This document shows, piece after piece, positions 9,012 to 17,158 of a DNA stretch of 46,684 nt. Made by a program: the position numbers and the translations under genes. The notes below the pieces were generated by a model. That model ran no database searches. It saw only the letters and a list, made by a program, of their open reading frames with translations, and had not been told where the DNA came from. This DNA comes from an uncultured Ignavibacteriota bacterium (GTDB lineage Bacteria; Bacteroidota; Ignavibacteria; UBA10030; UBA8401): assembly GCA_903958625.1 (NCBI GenBank), contig CAJBTU010000028.1:1-46684 (forward strand), in the 5' to 3' direction. Numbering within the stretch: the first letter of the stretch is position 1; each line of letters opens with the position of its first letter.

Positions 9012-9751
9012 CGTTTCACCACAAACCAGTCCAGGTTAAACTTCGATTTCAATTCGCTGCCAAACGTCCGCGCAGCCTGTTCATCGGCAAATCCTTCAAA
9101 TGCCACTGCGTAGACAGTCTTTCCGCCGCTGAGTTTTGCGAATACCACTGCTTTTTTACCCACAACTGAAGTAAAATTGTTTGCCTGTTCCAATGCTGCA
9201 ACTTCTTGAGAATAGACCCCTACCTGCACAGCAAAAATTCCATTTGAAACCGCAGGAACATTCGTTTCCGAAATCCCTGCCGCGCCGGTTTGCTGCACTG
9301 CAGATTGCTGTTCCGGCTGCGCTGTTGGCGGGATCTCCGTCTTTACCGGCTCTTTACCATTTCTTTTGGCATAGATGGAGTTGGGATATTGGTCGTTCAG
9401 CTGGGCAATTTTTGCATCCGCCGTCTTATATAACCCTACCGCATAATAATATTGATACACCTTATAGAGAGCATCGTCTGCCCAAACGCTTTGGGGAAAA
9501 TTGTCGACAAAGAGCTGATATTTTTTCACTGCTTGATCGCCGTTCTCCGTAACGTATGCCTCCAGATATTTCACACCGGGATCGTTTGGAAGCTGCTGCA
9601 ATAATGAGGAGATCTCTTTCCGCACCTGGTCGATCTTTCCGGAGTGGATCAGATCAAGGCGCTGCCGTACTTCCTGTTCGTCCAGCTGAGCAAAGAGCGG
9701 AACAGTCATCAATACAACGGTCAGCAATATGGAGGAAATATATTTTATCAT
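9008..9751 (-). CDS. SPOR-domain / TPR-like secreted protein
   Basis: Signal peptide; C-terminal 'GIFAVQVGVYSQEVAALEQANNFTS...KTVYAVAFEGFADEQAARTFGSELKSKFNLDWFVV' SPOR-like. Confidence 0.82.
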   Translation of the reverse strand: MIKYISSILLTVVLMTVPLFAQLDEQEVRQRLDLIHSGKIDQVRKEISSLLQQLPNDPGVKYLEAYVTENGDQAVKKYQLFVDNFPQSVWADDALYKVYQYYYAVGLYKTADAKIAQLNDQYPNSIYAKRNGKEPVKTEIPPTAQPEQQSAVQQTGAAGISETNVPAVSNGIFAVQVGVYSQEVAALEQANNFTSVVGKKAVVFAKLSGGKTVYAVAFEGFADEQAARTFGSELKSKFNLDWFVVKR

Positions 9752-9785
9752 TTTATAACTCCTTGTTACGCATCATGAATCATCA

Positions 9786-11108
9786 TCAATTCATGTTTGA
9801 AACAAGTGTGCCAAACAATGTTTGGGCATTTGCCCGTTCGATCCTTACGGTCCGGATTTCACCGACCGCTCCGTCTTCCCTGGGGAACAATGTTTTTTTA
9901 TTGGTGTCTGTCCGTCCGAGAAGATCGTCCGCAGAACGCGAACTGTCGCGTTCGACCAGTACTTCAACTTCTTTTCCGATGAGGAGCTGATTGATATCAA
10001 ATGCGATGCCGTTCTGCAGCTCGATAATCTCATTCAGCCGTTCAACTTTCAACTCTTCGGCAACATCATCTCCCATTTCCCACGCTTTCGTGCTCTCTCG
10101 GGGAGAATATTTAAACATAAATGCGCCGTCGAACTTCACTTTTTTCAGGATCTCAAGCGTCATTCTGTGGTCTTCGTTTGTTTCCGTCGGAAATCCTGCC
10201 ATGATATCGGTTGAAAAACTCGCTTCGGGAATTGCCTGTTTAATCTTTTGCATCAATCCAAGATAATGCTCGATGGTGTAAGTGCGATTCATCAATTTCA
10301 ATATCCTGTTGGAACCCGATTGAACCGGAAGATGAACATATTTGCAGATATTTTTGTGCGCCGCGATCGTTTCAATCAGTTTATCGCTCATATCCTGGGG
10401 ATGGGATGTCATGTACCGAATGCGCATCGTGTTGTCCACACGGGCTGCTGACCGGAGCAGGTCGGCAAAATCGTATTCACCATCGTGATACGAATTCACG
10501 TTTTGTCCGAGCAGTGTCACTTCTTTGAATCCCTGTGCGCTGAGTTTGTGCACTTCGTCGATCACGCTTTTCATGCTTCTGCTCCGTTCACGTCCGCGGG
10601 TGAAAGGCACAACACAGAACGTGCAGAACTTATCGCAGCCCCGCATCACGGAAAGCCAGGCGCTTATTCCTTCGGTGCGGAGAGGGGTGATATCGTCATA
10701 ATTTTCAACGCGGGAAAGCTTCACGGCAATGCCGCGCTGACCGGCGTAGGCATCTTCGATCAATTTGGGAAGTTTCCGGTATTCATCCGGTCCGACTACG
10801 AGATCAACAAGATTGTTCTTTTCGACTAACGTCGTCCGCAATCGCTCTGCCATACAGCCAAGGATGCCGATCAACACTTCTGGATTCCTGCGTTTGTGTT
10901 CTTTCAGTTCGGAGACTCTTTGATGGGCGCGCAACTCAGCATTATCACGGACGCTGCATGTGTTCACTAAGATCAGGTCGGCGTTTGCTGCATCTTTTGT
11001 AGGCGTATAACCAATTCCGTTCAAGACGCTGAGTACAACCTCGGTGTCTGCCACATTCATCTGGCAGCCATAGGTTTCAACGTAGATTTTTTTGGATTTT
11101 GTTTCCAT
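9786..11108 (-). CDS. miaB: tRNA (N6-isopentenyl adenosine(37)-C2)-methylthiotransferase
   Basis: 'YVETYGCQMNVADTEVV', radical SAM 'MRGCDKFCTFCVVPFTRGRERSR', C-terminal TRAM region. Confidence 0.96.
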   Translation of the reverse strand: METKSKKIYVETYGCQMNVADTEVVLSVLNGIGYTPTKDAANADLILVNTCSVRDNAELRAHQRVSELKEHKRRNPEVLIGILGCMAERLRTTLVEKNNLVDLVVGPDEYRKLPKLIEDAYAGQRGIAVKLSRVENYDDITPLRTEGISAWLSVMRGCDKFCTFCVVPFTRGRERSRSMKSVIDEVHKLSAQGFKEVTLLGQNVNSYHDGEYDFADLLRSAARVDNTMRIRYMTSHPQDMSDKLIETIAAHKNICKYVHLPVQSGSNRILKLMNRTYTIEHYLGLMQKIKQAIPEASFSTDIMAGFPTETNEDHRMTLEILKKVKFDGAFMFKYSPRESTKAWEMGDDVAEELKVERLNEIIELQNGIAFDINQLLIGKEVEVLVERDSSRSADDLLGRTDTNKKTLFPREDGAVGEIRTVRIERANAQTLFGTLVSNMN

Positions 11109-11482
11109 TTTGCTCTACAAATATACCTCCCTGCTGACATTTGGACAATTAAAAGTCGGTAAATTAATGAAATTTAATTCAAACGCTGAATATTAACCGA
11201 TTTTAACAATAGAGAAGTTTGCCGTTTTGTCAGTTAATTGCATACGGAAAGAAAAAAGCGTACGTTTTCACTACCGAGTTATCAACACTTTACGCACAGG
11301 AAGACTTCAGATCTATTTTGAATTTTTTCGCATAAATGATGTTTTTTGATTGTTTTCGGCAACAATTCGAAAATTCATTGCTGTTTCTGAGTAATATCCG
11401 CCAATTTTAATATCCTTACCTTGGCATAAAGTTTGGACAACATATACCATCACCACTATTCTATCATTAAACGGAAACTACC

Positions 11483-12469
11483 ATGAATCCACAAAATTTT
11501 ATCTCGGATGTCAGAAACAAGGCCAAACAACTTAAAAAGACAATAGTCCTTCCGGACGCCATCGATCCACGTGCCATGAAAGCGGCCCGGATCATTGCAG
11601 ACGAGGGTATTGCTACGCCAGTACTGATTGGAAATGAAGCTGCCATTAAAGCAAAAGCAACCGAAGAAAACATCTCCCTTGCCGGACTGAAGATCATCGA
11701 TCCTGAAAAATCTGAACTGCTAAAATCCTTTTCGGAAAAATTCTTTGAAATGCGCAAAGCAAAGGGTCTCCTCCTTCCGGAAGCAACAGAGACAATGAAG
11801 AAACCGCTCTTCTTCGGCGCCATGATGGTCCGGGAAGGATTGGCCGACGGCAGCGTTGCCGGATCTTTTTCCACAACCGGCGATGTGATGCGGGCGGGAA
11901 TTCAAGTGATCGGTGTAAAGGAAGGAATCAGCGTTGTCTCAAGTTTCTTTGTGATGGTGTTTCCGAACCAATTATTCTCGTTTGCCGATTGTGCGGTCGT
12001 TCCGGATCCGACGGCGGAACAACTTGCCGACATTGCATTAACAACAGCTGAGAATCATGCAAAACTTACCGGAGAAGAAGCGCGTGTTGCCATGCTTTCC
12101 TTCTCTACTAAAGGAAGTGCAAATCATCCTCATGTTGAGAAAGTTGTGAAAGCAACGGCACTGGCAAAACAGAAAAATCCGAATTTGAAACTCGACGGTG
12201 AAATGCAGTTAGATGCAGCGATCGTTCCAAAGGTCGGTGCATCGAAAGCGCCGGGAAGCAGCGTTGCGGGCACAGCCAATGTTCTTGTCTTCCCTGATCT
12301 TGATGCCGGAAATATCGGATACAAACTTGCCCAGCGTCTCGGCGGCGCAGAAGCAATCGGACCGATCGTGCAGGGATTGAAAAAACCGGCATTCGATCTA
12401 TCGCGCGGTTGTTCCGTTGACGATATCGTGAATACAACGGCGATCAATGCGGTGATAGGAGCAGTATAG
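11483..12469 (+). CDS. pta: Phosphate acetyltransferase
   Basis: '[18 protein letters not shown]', '[23 protein letters not shown]', '[16 protein letters not shown]', '[38 protein letters not shown]'. Confidence 0.95.
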   Translation: MNPQNFISDVRNKAKQLKKTIVLPDAIDPRAMKAARIIADEGIATPVLIGNEAAIKAKATEENISLAGLKIIDPEKSELLKSFSEKFFEMRKAKGLLLPEATETMKKPLFFGAMMVREGLADGSVAGSFSTTGDVMRAGIQVIGVKEGISVVSSFFVMVFPNQLFSFADCAVVPDPTAEQLADIALTTAENHAKLTGEEARVAMLSFSTKGSANHPHVEKVVKATALAKQKNPNLKLDGEMQLDAAIVPKVGASKAPGSSVAGTANVLVFPDLDAGNIGYKLAQRLGGAEAIGPIVQGLKKPAFDLSRGCSVDDIVNTTAINAVIGAV

Positions 12470-12475
12470 AGCAAT

Positions 12476-12497
12476 GATGAATTATGAATGATAAATG
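12476..12497 (+). repeat. Left arm of a 22-bp inverted repeat flanking the four-helix-bundle gene
   Basis: GATGAATTATGAATGATAAATG matches the reverse complement of 12858-12879 (GATGAGTTATGAATGATGAATG) at 20/22 positions. Confidence 0.8.
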
Positions 12498-12507
12498 ATG
12501 AATTGTT

Positions 12508-12873
12508 ATGGCAAAAGAGAATATTGTTAAGAATAAAAGTTTTCAATTTGCAGTAAAAGTTGTCAATACTTACAAATTTCTTACTGAAAATAAAAAGGAG
12601 TACGTTCTGAGCAAACAGTTGCTTCGATCTGGAACGTCTATTGGAGCAAATGTTCGTGAAGCAGATAATGCAGAATCAAAAGCAGACTTTATACACAAAC
12701 TAGCCATTGCTCAAAAAGAGACTGATGAAACACTCTATTGGTTGGAATTATTAAAGGAAACAAATTATATCTCTGACGATGAATATACATCGATTTCTTC
12801 TGATGCATTTGAAATATTAAAAATCATTCGCAGCATTATCATAACTTCCAAGAACAACATTCATCATTCATAA
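12508..12873 (+). CDS. Four-helix-bundle protein (S23 / 23S rRNA intervening-sequence-protein family)
   Basis: 'NKSFQFAVKVVNTYKFLTENKKEYVLSKQLLRSGTSIGANVREADNAESKADFIHKLAIAQKETDETLYWLELLKETNYI' is diagnostic of the family. Confidence 0.93.
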   Translation: MAKENIVKNKSFQFAVKVVNTYKFLTENKKEYVLSKQLLRSGTSIGANVREADNAESKADFIHKLAIAQKETDETLYWLELLKETNYISDDEYTSISSDAFEILKIIRSIIITSKNNIHHS

Positions 12874-12879
12874 CTCATC
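12858..12879 (-). repeat. Right arm of the 22-bp inverted repeat flanking the four-helix-bundle gene
   Basis: CATTCATCATTCATAACTCATC; the repeat-like sequence (TTTATCATTTATGA) continues into the ATG of the next gene. Confidence 0.8.
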
Positions 12880-12890
12880 GTTTATCATTT

Positions 12891-13391
12891 ATGAAAAGTA
12901 ACGATTGGATTTCCCGTTTAGATTTACAGCCTCATCCGGAAGGGGGATATTTCAAAGAAATCTACCGGGCAGAAGGTGTTATTTCGCAGCCCAATCTGCC
13001 GATGCGGTATAACGGAGGACGTTCTTATTCAACCGCCATCTATTATCTGTTGGAGAGCAATGACTTCTCGTCGATGCACCGGTTGAATTCCGACGAACAA
13101 TGGTTTCATATCGACGGTTCGGCCCTTACCATTCACTCCATTTCGCCGGACGGAACATATACCCAGCATCACATTGGAAAACATTTGGACAATGGGGAAT
13201 TACCGTACGCCGTTGTTCCGCGCGGGTGCTGGTTTGGAGGAACCGTTGAAGAGAATAATTCGTTTTCTCTTGTCGGATGTATCGTAGCACCGGGATTTGA
13301 TTTTGATGATTTTGAACTGGCAAAACGAAATGAATTACTAAAGCAGTATCCGCTGCACAAAAACCTCATCGAAAAACTGACCAGAACATGA
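12891..13391 (+). CDS. Cupin-domain protein (DUF985 type)
   Basis: 'LDLQPHPEGGYFKEIYRAE', 'STAIYYLLESNDFSSMHRLNSDEQWFHIDG', 'SLVGCIVAPGFDFDDFELA'. Confidence 0.9.
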   Translation: MKSNDWISRLDLQPHPEGGYFKEIYRAEGVISQPNLPMRYNGGRSYSTAIYYLLESNDFSSMHRLNSDEQWFHIDGSALTIHSISPDGTYTQHHIGKHLDNGELPYAVVPRGCWFGGTVEENNSFSLVGCIVAPGFDFDDFELAKRNELLKQYPLHKNLIEKLTRT

Positions 13392-13400
13392 TGATACCAT

Positions 13401-13429
13401 CCATCCGACGGAGATGAACTGTCGGATGG
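13401..13429 (+). terminator. Probable intrinsic terminator
   Basis: CCATCCGAC-ggagatgaact-GTCGGATGG followed by gTTTatg. Confidence 0.5.
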
Positions 13430-13436
13430 GTTTATG

Positions 13437-13754
13437 TCACAGCATTCCGATTAACGGTATAACAATATAGCTTAACGCAAAAGCGTCGACAACTTCCACG
13501 GCAAGCGGAATACCAACGCCGTCGGGATAGATATCGGCATCGGCATTTTTCACGATAAAAAACCCGGCAACAACAATTGTCAATGCAAAATGGAGCATCG
13601 CAGGAAAAGGAATATAGCCCGCCAGCATTGAAGAACCCGCACACAATGCACATGTGATCAATCGTGCATCAAGTTTACGAATCTTTAATGCAGTGTAATA
13701 CAGTATTCCCTTCAGCACAAGGTCGATCAGCGGTATAAAGACTTCGATCTTCAT
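13437..13754 (-). CDS. Small hypothetical integral membrane protein
   Basis: 105 aa, hydrophobic helices; ATG overlaps the end of the upstream queF-like ORF. Confidence 0.65.
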   Translation of the reverse strand: MKIEVFIPLIDLVLKGILYYTALKIRKLDARLITCALCAGSSMLAGYIPFPAMLHFALTIVVAGFFIVKNADADIYPDGVGIPLAVEVVDAFALSYIVIPLIGML

Positions 13755-14164
13755 TTTTTCCGTTGATATTCCGTTTCAACCGTCATTGCAATTCCGCCGC
13801 GAACGGCATACGCTGCCGTCACTTTGCAGCGGCGGGGTTTCAGTGTAGCAACAAGGTCGTCAAGGATAACATTAACGACATGTTCGTAGAACGTTTCTTC
13901 ATTCCGAAATGTTTGGAGATAGAGTTTTAACGATTTCGATTCGATGATAAATTTGTCCGGAACATATTCAATCTGCAGAGTAGCAAAATCGGGCTGACGG
14001 TTTACGGGGCCGAGCGTTGTAAATTCGTCCGTTGTGAGCGTAATGGTATAATTCCGGCCGGCATGATGATTCGGAAATACTTCCAGATTTTTTTGAGGCG
14101 CAGAATCCTTACCGAGAAGCGATAACGATTGAAGGTCTTTCACTGATGTTCGTTTCTTTGGCAT
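13751..14164 (-). CDS. QueF-family (preQ0 reductase-like) protein with non-canonical active site
   Basis: 'FTTLGPVNRQPDFATLQIEYVPDKFIIESKSLKLYLQTFRNEETFYEH...VRGGIAM' aligns by eye to QueF motifs ('LCPxTxQPDF', 'ESKSLKLYLxSFRN', 'RGGI'). Confidence 0.85.
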   Translation of the reverse strand: MPKKRTSVKDLQSLSLLGKDSAPQKNLEVFPNHHAGRNYTITLTTDEFTTLGPVNRQPDFATLQIEYVPDKFIIESKSLKLYLQTFRNEETFYEHVVNVILDDLVATLKPRRCKVTAAYAVRGGIAMTVETEYQRKK

Positions 14165-14193
14165 CGATACAATTCCCCCTTGCCGTGCAATGG

Positions 14194-15087
14194 TTAATGA
14201 ATATTCTGCAGTTTGCTCGATAGAAGATAATCGCGAAATTGACGCCGAACGGCAAGCACTTCGTTATGCGTCAAATCAGTGTGAATGAAGATCAAGCGGT
14301 TGTTTTTCAGTTCGGTTAACGACAGATCTTTTTCTTCTTTAGCGAAAAATGTTTTTCCCCATCCCTTCAGATCGGCCATCAGGTTTTCAGATTCATTCTT
14401 CGTGCCGCCGCTGTCGGTATAGATGTTGACAAATCGTCCTTTGTAGCGGTCGATCCAATACGCATATTTTTCCGTTTGCCCGTAGAGCGCATCAAACAAA
14501 ATCACATCGGAAATATTTTTTGTCATTCCGCCGCGCATCAGAGCAAACGATATAACGCGGTATGCGCCGCTGTGTCCGGCCAGAACAATCTTTCCCGCAT
14601 TTTCCGTTTTGATCCTGTTCTCTTTTTTCAAATAGTTTAAGACATCATTCACAAGATTTTTTAATCCACCGGTCTCTTCCATGCGTCCTCCGAATGAATC
14701 GGGAGAGTCTTTCGGTCCTTCGGGAAAAATAAAAATGGCATTCTTTTTTGATTCGACAAACTGTTCGATCAATTGAAACTGGGCACACGCCGTGTCGATA
14801 TTATTGTTCCAGCCGTGAAAATACAGAACAAGATCAATACTTTTTTCGGGCGCGAATCCTTTGGGAATAAAAATTGCTACGCTGCTGTCGCTGTAATGCG
14901 CTCGTGCGGAAAATGTCTGATTATTATAGAATCTTCCTTGTGCGCGGTCCGGATGCGGGAATGGAGCAGAAGAGAATTGTGGAATCATCAAATTGCCAAG
15001 ATGAGAGTACCGGTCCGGCAGTGATTGCGAATACGCATGAACAATCATTGTTGACATCAGACAAATAGCGGCAATATATTTTTTCAT
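14194..15087 (-). CDS. Secreted alpha/beta hydrolase-like protein
   Basis: Signal peptide 'MKKYIAAICLMSTMIVHAYSQS'; 'LVLYFHGWNNN', nucleophile elbow 'VLAGHSGAYR'. The ORF track extends to 15147. Confidence 0.75.
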   Translation of the reverse strand: MKKYIAAICLMSTMIVHAYSQSLPDRYSHLGNLMIPQFSSAPFPHPDRAQGRFYNNQTFSARAHYSDSSVAIFIPKGFAPEKSIDLVLYFHGWNNNIDTACAQFQLIEQFVESKKNAIFIFPEGPKDSPDSFGGRMEETGGLKNLVNDVLNYLKKENRIKTENAGKIVLAGHSGAYRVISFALMRGGMTKNISDVILFDALYGQTEKYAYWIDRYKGRFVNIYTDSGGTKNESENLMADLKGWGKTFFAKEEKDLSLTELKNNRLIFIHTDLTHNEVLAVRRQFRDYLLSSKLQNIH

Positions 15088-16196
15088 CGTTTTTCCTTTA
15101 CAATGCGCTCGATCACTTCCATCGTTTTCTCGGCACCGATCTGCCAATCGAACTCTTTGGAACGAGTCAAAGCATCGGCTGCCAGCCGGGTGCGCAAATT
15201 ATCGTCGCGAAGCAGTAATATGATCTTTTCTGCCAGCTGCTCGCGGTCGCCGTATTCGTACAGCAACCCCGTCTCGCCGTCGATCACCGCATCACGCAAT
15301 CCCTGCACATTGCTCGAAACGGTTGTGGTGCCGCAGGCATTCGCTTCTATGGCCGTCAATCCCCATCCTTCTTTCGCCGACGTATTCACGGCTACATGCA
15401 TTTTGTTGAGCCATTGCACTTTCTCCGCTTCGCTGACAAACCCGGTAAATGTAACACTCTCTTTCAATCCCAGCGTGTTCGTCAATTCCATTAACCTCGG
15501 CTTGTCATCACCGTCACCGACAATAACAAGTTTGGCATCCGGTATGATCTTTTTGACGATAACAAATGCTTCCAGAAGATGATCGAACGATTTATATTTT
15601 TTCAGCCGGCCGAGTGCGCCGATTAGCGGTACCGAAGATTTTTCTACTCCGGTCTGTCGGAACAGGTTGTGGTTCATGCCGTACGGAACGTAATGAACCC
15701 TCTCCGGTGAGAATCCATTCGCATTCACTTCGGTGACGGTGCTCGGAGAATGAATCATAAAATGGATCTTGCGGTATAGGGGAAGCGATACACGTTCTGC
15801 AAGATACACGTACGACGCAAGCGGAAAGACCGCTTCTTTGAAGACACTGGTTCCGAGAAGATGGTGGAGTTCTCCGAGAACAGGTTCCCGAACATAGGCC
15901 GGGGTGCAAAACGGTATCTTGTTCACGTCATCAACGATCAGGTCGAATTTCTGATCCTTGAATGTCGAGAAATATTTCTGCATCACAACATAGTTGAAAA
16001 GGAACCGTCCGCCCTGACGGATGATCTTGATACCGTTGGATTCGTCGATTGGTTTTGCGCCGTTGTACGTTGAACAGAAGAGCGTAACATCGTGTCCCAT
16101 GTTCGCTATGCGCGAGTATGTTTCGTGCAGATGAACTTCGGCGCCGCCGGCGAGCGGATGAGAGAGGTCCTGCCAATTGAAAATGAGGATTTTCAT
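15084..16196 (-). CDS. Glycosyltransferase family 4
   Basis: 'MKILIFNWQDLSHPLAGGAEVHLHE', 'ALGRLKKYKSFDHLLEAF', 'STSAKEGWGLTAIEANACGTTTVSSNVQGLRDAV'. Confidence 0.92.
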   Translation of the reverse strand: MKILIFNWQDLSHPLAGGAEVHLHETYSRIANMGHDVTLFCSTYNGAKPIDESNGIKIIRQGGRFLFNYVVMQKYFSTFKDQKFDLIVDDVNKIPFCTPAYVREPVLGELHHLLGTSVFKEAVFPLASYVYLAERVSLPLYRKIHFMIHSPSTVTEVNANGFSPERVHYVPYGMNHNLFRQTGVEKSSVPLIGALGRLKKYKSFDHLLEAFVIVKKIIPDAKLVIVGDGDDKPRLMELTNTLGLKESVTFTGFVSEAEKVQWLNKMHVAVNTSAKEGWGLTAIEANACGTTTVSSNVQGLRDAVIDGETGLLYEYGDREQLAEKIILLLRDDNLRTRLAADALTRSKEFDWQIGAEKTMEVIERIVKEKR

Positions 16197-16268
16197 AAGC
16201 GCAATTGATAATGCCTGAATGATCATAGAGAATGAACTATTGTCCAATATCTACGATCAATCGTTTTG

Positions 16269-17039
16269 CTATTTCTTTTTTCCGATCACGCCCATCGACA
16301 GCGCGGTGTAGGTTGTCAGTGTGCTGTCCTTTACGGCATCGCGGAGCGCTTTGCGGATATTGTACAGCACCGGAATTTTCGGATTGAGCGGAAGCTTGAT
16401 CTTCACCGCCCGCAGTGCCTCGCGGGTCATGCGATAGAACAAACTTGGATACATCCATTCACCGTAGGTATGGACAGTCTGCAGCCCCAGTTTTTCCATC
16501 TCTTTTTTCAACTCAGGAACGGAGAACGACCGCTCCCAGCCGGCGAACCATTGATCGATCGCGATCAGAAATGTTTTGATGAGTGTGTAAATGTGGTACC
16601 GCTGCGGAACGTCTACGCAGAGCAGTCCGCCGGTTTTCAATACGCGGATGTTCTCTTTCAGCAACGCTTCTGCTTTTTCGTAGCGGAAATGTTCCAGTAA
16701 TCCCTGGTGAAAGATAATGTCGAATGTTCCGTCCTTGAACGGCAGCCGGAACGTGTCGCCGCCGATGATCCGGACATCCATCTTCTCTTCTTCGGCGATC
16801 CGTTTCATGATCTTCAGCGAGTTCATTGAATAATCGAGCTGGTACACCTCGGCGCCGCGTTCAACCAGCGGAAAACTATCGCGCCCGGTTCCCGCTCCGA
16901 TCTCGAGTATCTTTTTCCCCTTCACGTCGGTCACTTTGACCAGATTGCGAACGACACGGTCGGAGTTGGAATAGACCTCCTTAAATTCTTTTTTTTCTTC
17001 CCAAAAATTATCCCAGTGTTCTAAACGAGATTCTTTCAT
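16269..17039 (-). CDS. SAM-dependent class I methyltransferase
   Basis: 'KKILEIGAGTGRDSFPLVERGAEVYQLDYS', 'FDIIFHQGLLEHFR'. Confidence 0.88.
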   Translation of the reverse strand: MKESRLEHWDNFWEEKKEFKEVYSNSDRVVRNLVKVTDVKGKKILEIGAGTGRDSFPLVERGAEVYQLDYSMNSLKIMKRIAEEEKMDVRIIGGDTFRLPFKDGTFDIIFHQGLLEHFRYEKAEALLKENIRVLKTGGLLCVDVPQRYHIYTLIKTFLIAIDQWFAGWERSFSVPELKKEMEKLGLQTVHTYGEWMYPSLFYRMTREALRAVKIKLPLNPKIPVLYNIRKALRDAVKDSTLTTYTALSMGVIGKKK

Positions 17040-17092
17040 AACAACAAACGATTAGATGAATGATTATCAGATAGTGAGACGTATGCAAGTAA

Positions 17093-17124
17093 AAAAAGGA
17101 TGAAGATCGCTCTTCACCCTTTTT
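17093..17124 (-). terminator. Probable terminator downstream of the DUF2723 gene
   Basis: AAAAAGGaTGAAGA-tcgc-TCTTCAcCCTTTTT, one internal A/C mismatch. Confidence 0.6.
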
Positions 17125-17158
17125 CCATTATCTTTTTGACGATGTGTATTCTGTCACG

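Noticed and set aside
11270-11300. DnaA-box-like 'TTATCAACA' in the 370-bp AT-rich miaB-pta intergenic region, considered as oriC
   Set aside because: Only one near-match, no box cluster and no dnaA/dnaN neighbours; more likely just a divergent promoter region.
12476-12879. The repeats around the four-helix-bundle gene as a CRISPR or an IS element with its own transposase
   Set aside because: Only two inverted copies, no spacers, and the enclosed protein is not a transposase.
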